Source: Candidatus Binatia bacterium
GTDB lineage: Bacteria > Desulfobacterota > Binatia > HRBIN30
DNA length: 64,000 nucleotides
Assembly: GCA_023150935.1 (NCBI GenBank)
Contig: JAKLJW010000005.1
Location: forward strand, 62,001-126,000
Direction of reading: 5' to 3'
Below are positions 20,751-30,531 of this stretch, one piece after another. A model generated the notes under the pieces. That model was not told the origin of the DNA. It saw only the letters and a program-made list of their open reading frames with translations, and ran no database searches. Within the stretch, counting starts at the first letter, position 1, and each line of letters begins with the position of its first letter. A program made the position numbers and the translations under genes.

Positions 20751-21667
20751 AGCGTGACTTTTTGAGTCTGGCGGCTCTCACGCGGGCGGAGCTGGACGCG
20801 ATTCTCGCCCTCACGGCAACCCTGAAGCGCGATTTGAAAGCGGGCCGCCGCTCGCCGTGGCTGGCGGGGAAGTCGCTGGCGATGCTGTTCGAGAAGCCCA
20901 GCCTGCGCACCCGGGTGACGTTCGAGGTGGGCATGACGCAATTGGGCGGCTTCCCGGTCTACCTGACCCCGTCGGATATCCAGCTCGGGCAACGCGAGTC
21001 CGTGGCCGACATTGCGCGCAACCTCGAGCGCTGGGTCGATATCGTCATGGCCCGTACCTTCAAACACGAGACCCTGGTGGATCTCGCCAGCCATGCGCGA
21101 GTCCCGGTCATCAACGGGCTTTCGGACCTGCTGCACCCCTGCCAGGTGCTGACCGATTGCTTCACCCTGCTCGAGCGGCACGAGAACCTCGACCCGCTGC
21201 GCATCGCGTTCGTCGGCGATGCCAACAATGTCGCCAACTCGTGGATGTTCGCGGCCGCCAAGTTCGGCTTCGAACTCGTGCTCGGCTGCCCGGTGGGCTA
21301 CCAACCCCACTCCGGCGTCTACGAGGAGGCGCGCGCCGCCGGGGCGCGCGTCACGGTAACCGCCGACCCAGTCGAGGCGGTCACCGATGCCCACGTGGTG
21401 TACACGGACGTATGGACCAGCATGGGGCAGGAGAACGAAACCGAGCAGCGGCGGCACGATTTTCAGGCCTACCAGATCAATGCGACGCTCCTGCGCCATG
21501 CGCGCCCGGGCGCGCTCGTCATGCACTGCCTCCCGGCCCATCGCGGCGAGGAGATAACCGGCGACGTTATCGACGGTCCTCAATCCATCGTCTTCGACCA
21601 GGCCGAGAACCGTCTGCACACGCAAAAGGCGATCATGGTCTGGCTGAGCGAACATTCCGCCCGATGA
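20747..21667 (+). CDS. argF: Ornithine carbamoyltransferase ArgF
   Basis: ArgF makes citrulline from ornithine and carbamoyl phosphate. The 306-residue protein has the carbamoyl-phosphate motif S-L-R-T at 52-55, HPCQ at 130-133 and the ornithine-loop HCLP at 260-263, all diagnostic for an anabolic OTC. Its length is typical. It overlaps argD by four bases. A 91-base gap with short direct repeats (AGTCCAG twice, ACGAGGA twice) separates it from argG. Confidence 0.96.
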
Positions 21668-21758
21668 AAGGCGGAATCGTCCGCAGTCCAGAGTCCAGAG
21701 CGCCGAGACCCCGACGACGACCCACGAACGACAAGCAGCCAACGAGGAACGAGGAATC

Positions 21759-22985
21759 ATGCCCTCAAACCCGCAGGCCCCCAGGCCTTCAAGCCCCAGG
21801 AAAATCGTTCTCGCATACTCGGGGGGCCTCGACACGTCCGTGATCCTCACCTGGCTGATCGAAACCTACGGCTCCGAGGTGATTGCGTTCTGCGCCGACC
21901 TCGGCCAGGGCGACGAACTCGACCCGGTCGAGGAGAAGGCGAAGCGTACCGGCGCCAGCAAGGTCTATATCGAAGACCTGCGCGAGGAGTTCACCCGCGA
22001 TTTCGTCTTCCCGATGCTGCGCGCCAACGCCGTGTACGAGGGCCAGTACCTGCTCGGGACATCGATCGCGCGGCCGCTGATTGCCAAACGGCAGGTGGAA
22101 ATCGCGCAGGCGGAAGGTGCCGACGCGGTGGCGCACGGGGCGACTGGTAAAGGCAACGATCAGGTGCGCTTCGAACTCACCTACTACGCCCTGCAACCCG
22201 GGATCCGCGTGATCGCACCCTGGCGTTCGTGGGATCTGACCTCGCGTTCGAAGCTGATCGCCTACGCCGAGCAGAAGGGGATTCCGATCCCGGTGACGGC
22301 GGAGAAGCCTTACAGCTCGGACCGGAACCTGCTGCACATCAGCTACGAGGGCGGCATTCTCGAAGACCCGTGGCGGGAGCCGTACGAGGACATGTTCCTG
22401 CTCACCGTGGCGCCGGAGAGGGCGCCGGACCGGGCGGAATACGTCGAGATCGACTACGAAGCCGGCGACCCGGTGGCGGTCGACGGCGAGCGCCTGTCGC
22501 CGGCACGGCTGCTGGCGCGCGTGAACGAGCTCGGTGGCAAGCATGGCGTCGGCCGCGTCGATCTGGTGGAGAACCGCTACGTGGGCATGAAGTCGCGCGG
22601 CGTGTACGAGACGCCCGGCGGCACCATCCTGCACGCGGCGCACCGGGCCGTCGAGTCGCTCACGTTGGACCGCGAGGTGCTGCACCTGCGTGACAGCCTC
22701 GTGCCGCGCTACGCCGAGATGGTGTACTACGGATACTGGTTCGCACCGGAGCGGCGCATGCTGCAGACGGCGTTCGACGATGTGCAGCAGGCGGTGACCG
22801 GGACGGCGCGCGTGAAGCTCTACAAGGGCAGTGTTCAGGTGGTCGGGCGCAAGGCGCCGCGATCGCTCTACCGTACCGACATCGCAACCTTCGAGGACGA
22901 CACCGTCTACGATCAGGGCGATGCGGAAGGATTCATCAGACTGAACGCGTTGCGGTTGAAGATCGCGGCGAGGGTGGAGAAATGA
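21759..22985 (+). CDS. argG: Argininosuccinate synthase ArgG
   Basis: ArgG joins citrulline and aspartate with ATP to give argininosuccinate. The 408-residue protein has the PP-loop AYSGGLDTS at 19-27 after a short Pro-rich N-terminal extension, and family length otherwise. A GAGGAA site lies just upstream of the ATG. The final arginine enzyme, argH, is not in the window; ychF follows instead. With argB, argD and argF it completes a local arginine-synthesis block. Confidence 0.97.
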   Translation: MPSNPQAPRPSSPRKIVLAYSGGLDTSVILTWLIETYGSEVIAFCADLGQGDELDPVEEKAKRTGASKVYIEDLREEFTRDFVFPMLRANAVYEGQYLLGTSIARPLIAKRQVEIAQAEGADAVAHGATGKGNDQVRFELTYYALQPGIRVIAPWRSWDLTSRSKLIAYAEQKGIPIPVTAEKPYSSDRNLLHISYEGGILEDPWREPYEDMFLLTVAPERAPDRAEYVEIDYEAGDPVAVDGERLSPARLLARVNELGGKHGVGRVDLVENRYVGMKSRGVYETPGGTILHAAHRAVESLTLDREVLHLRDSLVPRYAEMVYYGYWFAPERRMLQTAFDDVQQAVTGTARVKLYKGSVQVVGRKAPRSLYRTDIATFEDDTVYDQGDAEGFIRLNALRLKIAARVEK

Positions 22986-23053
22986 AGGCCGACGATCGGC
23001 TATCGGCGCTCCGCGGCCGAGCTGCCGACCACTGACGGTTTGGAGCTTCCTTC

Positions 23054-24112
23054 ATGAAAGTGGGCATCGCCGGCTTCCCGGGCGCCGGGAAGACGACCAT
23101 CTTCAACGCGTTGACGGGACAACACGCCGACGTGGGCGGCTATTCCGAGCCGGGCCGAGTGAACCTGGGAACGATCAAGGTGCCCGATGCCCGCGTCGAT
23201 CGTCTGAGCGACATGTTCAGGCCGAAGAAGACGACGTATGCGGAGATCGTCTTCGTCGACTTCCCGGCCGCGGCGCGTGGCGGCGAACAGAAGGTGTCGG
23301 CGTTGGAGAACTCGACGCTCACACAGATGCGCGAGACCGATGCGCTGGTGCAGGTGGTGCGCGGCTTTATGGATCCGATGACCGGCGATACGCCGGACCC
23401 GGCGCGGGACATCGCCAACTTCAAGGGAGAACTGATTCTCAACGACCTTGTGCTCGTCGAGCGACGGATCGAGCGCCTGAAGAAGGAGAAGGGCAGGGAA
23501 CACGAGCGCGCGTTGCTCGACAAGTGCAAGGCGGCGCTCGAGGCGGAGCGACCCCTGCGCTGGCTCGAACTGACCGGGGAAGAAATCACCAGCCTGGCCG
23601 GGTTCGGTTTCCTTTCGCGCCGGCCGTTGCTGGTGCTGCTCAATGTTGGCGAGGCGGATCTGCGCGGTCCCCTGCCGTCGCCGGTGGCGGCGGCACTGGA
23701 GGCCGACCGTTTGCAGGGTTTGGTGATGGCCGGTCAGATCGAAATGGAGATCGCCGCGCTGGAGGCCGCGGATCGGCAGGCGTTCCTTGACGATCTCGGC
23801 ATAGAGCACTCGGCGCGTGAGCGTTTCATCCGGGCAGCCTACGACTTACTGGACCAGATAAGCTTCCTGACTACCGGCGAGGACGAGGTGCGGGCGTGGA
23901 CGATCAAGCGCGGCACGACGGCGGTCAGGGCGGCGTGCAGGATCCACAGCGATATCGAGCGCGGCTTCATTCGCGCCGAGGTGGTGCACTACGAGGATTT
24001 CGTCCACTACGGCACCGAGGCGAAATGCCGCGAAGCGGGCAAGTTCCGTCTGGAGGGCAAGGAGTACGTCGTCCGCGACGGGGATATCATCCACTTCCGC
24101 TTCAACGTGTAG
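23054..24112 (+). CDS. Divergent YchF/OLA1-family NTPase
   Basis: The 352-residue protein follows the YchF plan: an N-terminal P-loop domain with GFPGAGKT near residues 7-14, a coiled-coil insertion around 135-165, and a C-terminal TGS-like DUF933 domain that ends FRFNV. The G4 motif is NVGE near residue 199, the YchF pattern that favours ATP over GTP. The G3 loop is unusual: VDFPAAARGG replaces the usual VDIAGLVKGA, and the EGLGN segment is missing. It is therefore a YchF paralogue with possibly altered hydrolysis. It lies 68 bases after argG and ends in a symmetric hairpin shared with the next, convergent gene. Confidence 0.85.
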   Translation: MKVGIAGFPGAGKTTIFNALTGQHADVGGYSEPGRVNLGTIKVPDARVDRLSDMFRPKKTTYAEIVFVDFPAAARGGEQKVSALENSTLTQMRETDALVQVVRGFMDPMTGDTPDPARDIANFKGELILNDLVLVERRIERLKKEKGREHERALLDKCKAALEAERPLRWLELTGEEITSLAGFGFLSRRPLLVLLNVGEADLRGPLPSPVAAALEADRLQGLVMAGQIEMEIAALEAADRQAFLDDLGIEHSARERFIRAAYDLLDQISFLTTGEDEVRAWTIKRGTTAVRAACRIHSDIERGFIRAEVVHYEDFVHYGTEAKCREAGKFRLEGKEYVVRDGDIIHFRFNV

Positions 24113-24173
24113 TCAACCGCGGCGGGCATCGCTCGCCGCCGCGCCGGCTCCGTGAGGCGCTGGCGTTGACTAC
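24109..24173. terminator. Convergent-gene hairpin whose arms contain both stop codons
   Basis: GTAGTCAAC at 24109-24117 and GTTGACTAC at 24165-24173 are perfect reverse complements. They enclose a second GC hairpin (CGCGGCGGG / CTCGCCGCCGCG). The left arm contains the TAG of the ychF-like gene and the right arm the TAG of the convergent stalk protein. It may stop or stabilise transcripts from both sides. No T run is present. Confidence 0.45.
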
Positions 24174-25756
24174 CGCGCCCGATTGACCGGGCAGCCGCGC
24201 AGGGCGGCGTTCACGGCGGCAACGATATCGTCGATCTCGACCGCCCCGGTGCCGTTGGCGTCGAACGGTGGGCAGGCGCTCATGGGCTGGAGATTCAGGG
24301 CGATGTTGACCCCGACAATCAACTCGTCGACTGCGGCGGTGCCGTCGCGGTCGCAATCGCCGGGACAGGTGCCGTCTGGCGCGGTGGTGCTGGTAGGAGT
24401 GAGTGTCGGAACCGGCGCCTCCGGCGTTGGCGTCGGCGTTGCGCTCTCCACCGGGATTGCAGTGGGGGAGGGCGTACCTGTTACCGTGGCGGTTGGCGCC
24501 GGCGTGTGAGTTGGCTCCGTGGTAGGGGACACGGTTGCGGTTGGCAACGGGGTCGAGGTCGGCTCTATCGCCGTCGTGGGGCTGTCCTCGGCAGTGGGGG
24601 TAGCCGAAGGCGGGGCGGCTTCCGTGGCGGTCCCGGTGGGCGTGCTCGAAGGATGGGCGGTTTCCGTTGGGACGACCGTGGGCGAGTGCGTCGAGGTGCC
24701 CGTCGCGCTCGCCTCCGCCGTGGGTGTGTCTGTCGCTTCGGAAACCGGCGTCTCGGAAGGAGTCGGCGTCAGCGTGGCAACGATCGTTGCAGTTGGGCTC
24801 GCCGTCTCAGTGTTCTCGGCCACGGGACTTGTCGTCACGGTGGGGGTGGCGGTTGGGGTGCCGCTTGGCGGTACGGTGGCGGTGCCGGTGGGCGTGGGTG
24901 CAGCGGTATCGATCGCCGTGGGGGTCGGCGTCTCGGCGGCCACCGCGGTTGCGGTTGCCGTGGCCGTGGGTGCCGGCGTTTCGATCTCGGTAGGAGTTGC
25001 GCTCGGGGTCGCCACGAGTGTCGGCGACGGTGTCGATGACGGCGTGTGCGTTGCCGTTATCGTGGGTGTCCTGGTCGGGGTCGGCGGCACGGTTGCCGTC
25101 CGTGTGGGAGTCTGAGTCGCCGATCGCGTTGGCGTCATGGTGGCAGTCCGAGTGGCGGTCCGGGTCGGCGTGCGAGTGGCGGTTCGTGTCGGCGTCTTGG
25201 TCGCGGTTCGGGTCTGCGTCGGAGTGGGAGTTCGGGTGCGAGTTCGGGTTGCGGTCGGCGTGCGGGTGCGGGTGCGGGTCGCCGTCGGTACCACGCAAAC
25301 ATTCGAGGTACACACCTCACCGGCAGGGCAGTCGGCAGTGGTAAGGCAGGACAGTAGTACGTCGGAGGCGACGCAGTGCCCGTCCCCGTCGCAGATCGAC
25401 TCCAGAGTAAAAGGGTTGAAGTCCTCGCACTCCGTTCCTTCCGGGGCCGGGATATGGTTCAGGCAGCGGTTCTGGCTTTCGCTACAGTCGACGGTACACT
25501 GGTTGAAATCGTCTTCGCAGCGGGCGGTGTGGAAACATATGAAGGCGACGCAGGTATCGACGGTACAGAACTTCCCGTCGATGCAGTCGCTGTTACTGAG
25601 GCACTGAGCGAGGGCGGTCTGCGGGCAAAGGCCCAAGAACAGCATCGCGACGGCAACGATCGGCCCCGCAATCCACCGGTTCGGTTCCGACCTGCGACGG
25701 GCAGTAGGACTGCCGCCGTGGTGACGGAGATAGTCTGCATGTCGTCTGCGAGACAT
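24170..25756 (-). CDS. Secreted Thr-Pro stalk protein with paired EF-hand (dockerin-like) tail
   Basis: The 528-residue product has a long basic N-region followed by a hydrophobic segment ending TALA at residue 50, consistent with a signal peptide. Residues 51-150 are Cys-rich (about 15 Cys). Residues 152-458 are a Thr/Pro/Ala repeat of PTxTxT type, likely an extended, possibly glycosylated stalk. Residues about 461-525 hold two calcium-binding loops (DCDRDGT and DANGTG) separated by short helices, the layout of type-I dockerins. It is probably attached to the cell surface or to a partner. No cohesin domain is seen in this window. It converges on the ychF-like gene. Confidence 0.75.
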   Translation of the reverse strand: MSRRRHADYLRHHGGSPTARRRSEPNRWIAGPIVAVAMLFLGLCPQTALAQCLSNSDCIDGKFCTVDTCVAFICFHTARCEDDFNQCTVDCSESQNRCLNHIPAPEGTECEDFNPFTLESICDGDGHCVASDVLLSCLTTADCPAGEVCTSNVCVVPTATRTRTRTPTATRTRTRTPTPTQTRTATKTPTRTATRTPTRTATRTATMTPTRSATQTPTRTATVPPTPTRTPTITATHTPSSTPSPTLVATPSATPTEIETPAPTATATATAVAAETPTPTAIDTAAPTPTGTATVPPSGTPTATPTVTTSPVAENTETASPTATIVATLTPTPSETPVSEATDTPTAEASATGTSTHSPTVVPTETAHPSSTPTGTATEAAPPSATPTAEDSPTTAIEPTSTPLPTATVSPTTEPTHTPAPTATVTGTPSPTAIPVESATPTPTPEAPVPTLTPTSTTAPDGTCPGDCDRDGTAAVDELIVGVNIALNLQPMSACPPFDANGTGAVEIDDIVAAVNAALRGCPVNRAR

Positions 25757-25923
25757 GATCGCCCCCTGTGTTGACGAACCGTTCTTACTGCCGACTCAGC
25801 CGGTGCCGGCGCTTATACGACGCAAACGAACGGCGGCGCAAGCGTCGTCCCGGATCTGCAATGAGGCCCGCAGTTGTCGACTCTCCGTTGGCGAAGGTCG
25901 ACTCGAACCGCCTTCGGCCGGGG

Positions 25924-27129
25924 TTAAATCGGGTAGGGGGAATCGCCGCTTTTCTGTCCGGGCTTCGGGGCGCTTTCTTCCCTGGGTGATTTGGCGGGGG
26001 CTGCCGGCGCCGGGACAGGATCGGTGACGGCCGGGGCTGCCGGCGCGACGTTCCGGCGGGGCTTCGCGGCGCGAGTCGAGCTGGCCGCGCGCGTTGGGCG
26101 CGACTGGCGAGCGCTCTTGCCGCGCGACTGCGAATCGAGCTTGAAGATCAGGTCGGTAACCCGCACGGCAAGCTTCAGCTTGGTAGCAAGGTCCTGGGTC
26201 CGGCGGCGCTGCTCTTCCAGGCGCTCCCGGAGGAGGGCGTTCTCGGCGCGTACGGCCGCGGGCTCGTCGTCGGCGCCGGCTGCGGCGGCCGCCAATTCCC
26301 GTTCGAGCGCCGCGCTTTCCGCCTCTGTGGCCACAAGGGTACGTTGAAAGCTGGCCGCCGCCTCGCCGGTGCGGCTTTCGAGCTGGGCGCTGCGACCGTC
26401 GCCGGCGGACACTGCAGTCGCGGGGCGCCGCGCCAGCTCGCGCTGGAGCGCGTCGAAATCTTCCGCCAGTTTCTGGCGGGCCTGTTTCTCTTCGGTTAGC
26501 GCCTGACGGAGGTAAACGATTTCCTGCTTGGCCGCGAGAAATGCGGACTCGGGCACGGCCGGTGCCCCGAACGGCGCTTGCGAGGTTTCGCGGCGGAGGC
26601 GGTCGAGCTGCATCTCGGCGGCCTGGCGCCGACGCCGCTCTTCGGCAAGCTCCGCGTGAAGAGCCGCAATGCGCTCGGCCACGAGATCGGTGCCGCCGTT
26701 GGCCGCCTCGGGTTCACGGGGGAGGTCGTGCGGCTCGGTCGAAGATGACGCTGCGGCCGGCTCGCCCCGCGGCATGTCGTCAGGAGACTCCCGCGCCGAT
26801 CGCGTTCGCGAACTGTCGAGCGCCTGCAGAAGCGCCTGCTCGCGTTCCCGTAACTCGCGCACCTGGGTACGCAGTGCGGCAACGTCGCTTCCCGAATCTG
26901 CGCCGGCGCCCGTGGAGTCGCCGGCTGACGTCGATCGCGCGGCAGACGCGGCTGCCGAAGGTGCGGTTTGGCTATCGGTACCGGTGCCCGACGCCGAGAC
27001 GTCCCACGGCTCGTATCTGTACTCGGCCCCGCGCCCGGCTAGGCCGCAGCCACTCGTCGCAAGCCCAAGCCCGACTGCGAGAACAACAACCCCGGGGCAC
27101 CACTGCCGACGGCACGCGCCGACGCTCAT
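25924..27129 (-). CDS. Putative lipoprotein with long coiled coil and basic tail
   Basis: I place the start at 27129, giving 401 residues. A hydrophobic N-terminal segment ends in ATSGC, a weak lipobox, so it may be a lipoprotein. Residues about 90-330 are rich in Glu, Ala, Arg and Gln with heptad spacing and are probably coiled coil. The last 70 residues are Lys/Ala/Pro-rich and basic. No enzyme motif is seen. It begins 35 bases after the NRDE gene on the same strand. The combination suggests a structural cell-envelope protein, but the function is unknown. Confidence 0.6.
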   Translation of the reverse strand: MSVGACRRQWCPGVVVLAVGLGLATSGCGLAGRGAEYRYEPWDVSASGTGTDSQTAPSAAASAARSTSAGDSTGAGADSGSDVAALRTQVRELREREQALLQALDSSRTRSARESPDDMPRGEPAAASSSTEPHDLPREPEAANGGTDLVAERIAALHAELAEERRRRQAAEMQLDRLRRETSQAPFGAPAVPESAFLAAKQEIVYLRQALTEEKQARQKLAEDFDALQRELARRPATAVSAGDGRSAQLESRTGEAAASFQRTLVATEAESAALERELAAAAAGADDEPAAVRAENALLRERLEEQRRRTQDLATKLKLAVRVTDLIFKLDSQSRGKSARQSRPTRAASSTRAAKPRRNVAPAAPAVTDPVPAPAAPAKSPREESAPKPGQKSGDSPYPI

Positions 27130-27163
27130 GGCGCCGGACCCTACCCCCGAGGATGGCCCTTGT

Positions 27164-27928
27164 CTACCGCGACTTTTCCGGCAGGGCGACCGGTTCCGGT
27201 GCGTCCTGACAGGGCGGGCCGGGGGCGTACCACATGCGCCAGCGCACGGGCACTCCGGCCGCGACAATTATCGTCGACGACCGCGTACCGTAAACGTCGG
27301 TGTGTACGCAGAGGTTGTTGAGCGGCGAGCGAGTGCGTGGATCCAGGGGCGTCGCATGGTCGGCGAGCACGCCGCGCAACGCGGCGCACAGCGTCTCCGG
27401 GTCGGCACTGTCGACCGTCGAGACGAGCGCGTTGAACAACTCGTGCGACCTCGCGAGGCGCGGGCACTCGAAGTCGTTGAGATCGAGGTTGGTCAGGAGA
27501 TGCACGCCCGGAGCAAGGTCCTGTCGAACCATGGCGCCGCTGATGTTGCCGACGACACAGGCGGCGACGGGTGAGGCCAGCAGGAGGTTGAACGGGTTGT
27601 ATCGATCGGCGGGTTCGCCGACGACGAACGCCGCCGCGGCCGCCACCGAATCGTGTCTCAGCGCGTCGAGGCAGAGCTGGCCGCGCGAGCGCCGTGTCGG
27701 GTCGATCGCGGTCGCCGTTCGCCGGTTCAGCAGTCCGGCGACGAGGCCATGGGCGTTGAGGCCGAGCCACGTACCGCCAGCGACAAGGTCTCGTCCGGCG
27801 ACCACCCAGGGGTCGCTTGCGAGCACGGCCGGACCCGCGGTCGGCCGGTCGTAGAACTCGTCGCGGTTGGCCGCGATCACGACCGGGCGCTCGCGGCTGG
27901 TCCGATGAAAGAGGGCCAGCGTACACAC
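27164..27928 (-). CDS. NRDE/TANGO2 family protein, GTG start
   Basis: I start this gene at the GTG at 27928 rather than at upstream in-frame codons, because the family begins Met-Cys-Thr-Leu-Ala and the GTG is followed by exactly Cys-Thr-Leu-Ala-Leu. Cys2 would be the N-terminal nucleophile of an Ntn-hydrolase-like fold. The name motif N-R-D-E lies at residues 21-24. The 254-residue product is a soluble protein of the family of human TANGO2, whose biochemical role (haem or acyl-CoA handling has been proposed) is unsettled. It is divergent from the MoxR gene with 107 bases between them. Confidence 0.85.
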   Translation of the reverse strand: MCTLALFHRTSRERPVVIAANRDEFYDRPTAGPAVLASDPWVVAGRDLVAGGTWLGLNAHGLVAGLLNRRTATAIDPTRRSRGQLCLDALRHDSVAAAAAFVVGEPADRYNPFNLLLASPVAACVVGNISGAMVRQDLAPGVHLLTNLDLNDFECPRLARSHELFNALVSTVDSADPETLCAALRGVLADHATPLDPRTRSPLNNLCVHTDVYGTRSSTIIVAAGVPVRWRMWYAPGPPCQDAPEPVALPEKSR

Positions 27929-28035
27929 GGCATCGAGTATAAGGGCGCGCCAGAGCACGAACAATGCGCCGCAGCGTTGACGAACGTGGGAGAGCTCGAA
28001 TTGAGTCACCGTGGGGCGTGTGTTAGCGTCCCCGC

Positions 28036-29022
28036 ATGTCAGCCGCCGCGGCCACGTTCCAGTCGATCGAAGACGTCGTCGAGCGCTTCGGCCGGCAGCG
28101 CTACATCTGTAACCGGCGCATTGCCACGGTCGTGTATCTCGCCAGCCATTTGCAGAAACCGATCCTCGTTGAGGGACCCGCCGGCGTCGGCAAGACCGAG
28201 TTGGCCAAGGTGCTCGCCGACGCTCTCGGCTACGACCTGATTCGGCTGCAGTGCTACGAAGGGCTCGACGAGGCGAAGGCGCTTTACGAGTGGGAGTACG
28301 CCAAGCAGCTTCTCTACACCCAGATCCTGAAGGACAAGATCAACGACGTCGTCGGGGGAGCGGCGTCGCTGCGCGAGGCGGTAGACCGGATTGCCAGCGA
28401 AGACGATGTGTTCTTCTCCGACCGGTTCATCCTGCCCCGGCCGCTGTTGCGCGCGATCTCGGCGCCGGCCCCGTCGGTCCTGCTGATCGACGAGATCGAT
28501 AAGGCCGACAGCGAGTTCGAGGCGTTTCTGCTGGAGGTATTGAGCGATTTTCAAGTGAGCGTGCCGGAGCTGGGCACCTTGCGCGCTCGCCACATCCCGC
28601 TCGTGGTGCTCACCAGCAACAACGCGCGGGAGATGTCCGATGCGCTCAAACGGCGCTGTCTGCACCTGTACATCGACTTTCCGGCCGCCGGTCAGGAACT
28701 GGAGATCGTGCGCCTGAAGGTGCCTAACATCAGTGCCGCCCTGGCGCAGGACGTCGTGGCGGTAGTGCAACGCATTCGTCAGGTGGACCTCAAGAAGGTG
28801 CCGAGCATCAGCGAGACCCTGGACTGGGCCAGGGCGCTCACGCTGCTCAACGTCGAGCAACTCGACGAGGAGATCGTCCACGATACGCTCAACACGATCC
28901 TCAAGTACGAAGGCGACATGCGCAAGGCGCAGGACGAATTGAAGGACTTCGTGCAAAAGCGGCAGGCACAGCGGGCAGCGGCGGGGGCGGGCGAACAGGC
29001 CGAAAAGGACCTGCTGCACTGA
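28036..29022 (+). CDS. MoxR-family AAA+ ATPase
   Basis: The 328-residue protein has Walker A at 47-54 (GPAGVGKT) and Walker B around 149-153 (LLIDE), and MoxR-type AAA+ structure throughout. MoxR proteins act as chaperone-like ATPases for assembly or metal insertion, usually with a von Willebrand A partner. Such a partner follows after 20 bases, so the two very likely work together. The linked cofactor-bearing enzyme (a CO dehydrogenase or methanol dehydrogenase in well-known cases) is absent here. Confidence 0.9.
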   Translation: MSAAAATFQSIEDVVERFGRQRYICNRRIATVVYLASHLQKPILVEGPAGVGKTELAKVLADALGYDLIRLQCYEGLDEAKALYEWEYAKQLLYTQILKDKINDVVGGAASLREAVDRIASEDDVFFSDRFILPRPLLRAISAPAPSVLLIDEIDKADSEFEAFLLEVLSDFQVSVPELGTLRARHIPLVVLTSNNAREMSDALKRRCLHLYIDFPAAGQELEIVRLKVPNISAALAQDVVAVVQRIRQVDLKKVPSISETLDWARALTLLNVEQLDEEIVHDTLNTILKYEGDMRKAQDELKDFVQKRQAQRAAAGAGEQAEKDLLH

Positions 29023-29041
29023 GGCGCGGCCGGCCGGCGCC

Positions 29042-30454
29042 ATGGATCGGAAGCTCATCGAGTTCGCGGCTCTCCTGCGGCAGAACGGAGTGCGGGTATC
29101 CATGGCCGAGAACATGGACGCCTTCCACGCCGTCAAGGTGCTCGGTCTCGGCGACCGGGTGACTTTCAAGGACACGCTGCGCGCCACGCTGATCAAGCGG
29201 GCCATCGACGCGGCAACGTTCGACGAACTGTTCGATCTGTATTTCACGAGGTTAGGTGAGGCTATCTCGCGCAGTACCGCGAACCTGATGTCGACCCTCG
29301 ACCTCGACCCCGCGGCGTTTCAGCAGTTGTTGGAGCAACTGCAATCCATCCTGAAAGATCTCGACATCGAACTGTCCGATTTGGCGAGGTTTCTGCTCAC
29401 CAACAACACCGGACAACTGGAGCGTCTGCTGCGGGAAGCGGCGCGGGCGGCCGATGCGCAGAACATCCAGCGGGCGTTTCAGGAGGGACGGTACAGCCAC
29501 GCGATGGCGCAGTCTCTGGGGCTGGCGGGATTGACGGCGGAACTCGACGGGCTCAAGGCGCGTCTGGACGACGCCGCGGGGCTGGATGCGGCGGACCACG
29601 AAAGGCTGCGGCGCTTCCTGGAGCGGCGGCTGCAGGATCTCACCGAGATGATCAAGCGGGCAGTGCGCGTGGAGCTGGAGAAGCAGGATCAGTCGGTGCG
29701 CGACTCCCAACGTCTGCAGACGCTGGCGGAGAAGAGCTTCTATTACCTGTCCGAGGACGAGATCCGGCGCATGCGCGAGGCGGTAACCAGGTTGGCGCTG
29801 CGCCTGAAGAACGTTGCCTCGATCCGCCGGCAGCGCGCCAAGCGGGGTAAGTTCGACCTCAAGCGCACTCTGCGTCACAACCTCCAGTACGGGGGCGTGC
29901 CGTTCAAGATTCGCCTGGACCGGCGGATAAAGGAACGGCCGCAAGTGATGGTTCTCTGCGACGTGTCGGACTCGGTACGCAACGTGTCGCGGTTTATGTT
30001 GCAGTTCGTCTACTCGCTGCAGGACCTTTACGCGCGCGTGCGGAGTTTCATTTTCGTCAGCGAGATCGGTGAGGTGACGCATCTTTTCGAAGAGCAGGAC
30101 ATCACTAAGGCCGTCGAGCAGTCGTTGACGGGGAGCATCATCAACGTCTTTGCGCACTCCGACTTCGGCCGGGCGTTCCGGAGTTTTCACCGCGACCACA
30201 TCGGGGCAGTGAACAAGAAGACCACTGTGTTGATTCTCGGCGACGCCCGCAACAACTACAACGTCCCGCACGAATGGGTGCTGCGGGAGATCCGGCAGCG
30301 CGCCAAGCAGCTCGTCTGGCTGAACCCGGAGAACCGGTTGACGTGGGGTTTCGGCGACAGCGAGATGGACCGGTACTTGCCGTACTGCGACGTCGTCGAG
30401 GAGTGCCGCAATCTCAACCAGCTCTATCGCGTCATCGACCGCCTGGTTTCGTGA
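29042..30454 (+). CDS. CoxE-like von Willebrand factor A domain protein
   Basis: The 470-residue protein has a helical N-terminal part (about 1-265) with heptad-like stretches and a C-terminal VWA domain. The metal-ion-dependent adhesion site reads D-V-S-D-S at 307-311, the D-x-S-x-S pattern. It matches VWA/CoxE proteins that pair with MoxR ATPases. It follows moxR by 20 bases and precedes the DUF151 gene, so all three may be one operon. Its target protein is not known. Confidence 0.87.
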   Translation: MDRKLIEFAALLRQNGVRVSMAENMDAFHAVKVLGLGDRVTFKDTLRATLIKRAIDAATFDELFDLYFTRLGEAISRSTANLMSTLDLDPAAFQQLLEQLQSILKDLDIELSDLARFLLTNNTGQLERLLREAARAADAQNIQRAFQEGRYSHAMAQSLGLAGLTAELDGLKARLDDAAGLDAADHERLRRFLERRLQDLTEMIKRAVRVELEKQDQSVRDSQRLQTLAEKSFYYLSEDEIRRMREAVTRLALRLKNVASIRRQRAKRGKFDLKRTLRHNLQYGGVPFKIRLDRRIKERPQVMVLCDVSDSVRNVSRFMLQFVYSLQDLYARVRSFIFVSEIGEVTHLFEEQDITKAVEQSLTGSIINVFAHSDFGRAFRSFHRDHIGAVNKKTTVLILGDARNNYNVPHEWVLREIRQRAKQLVWLNPENRLTWGFGDSEMDRYLPYCDVVEECRNLNQLYRVIDRLVS

Positions 30455-30531
30455 CGGGGGAAATGGGGATTGACGCTCCAAACCGATTCTGGGCAGAATG
30501 CCCGCACAAGGTAGAGGATGCGCACGCGCGT

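Noticed and set aside
24506..25115. Val/Gly-rich plus-strand frames opposite the Thr-Pro stalk
   Set aside because: They are complements of ACN-CCN repeats, with monotonous composition and no start signal.
24370..25300. Possible CRISPR-like or tandem DNA repeat
   Set aside because: The periodicity is explained by coding for a Thr-Pro repeat; there are no regular spacers.
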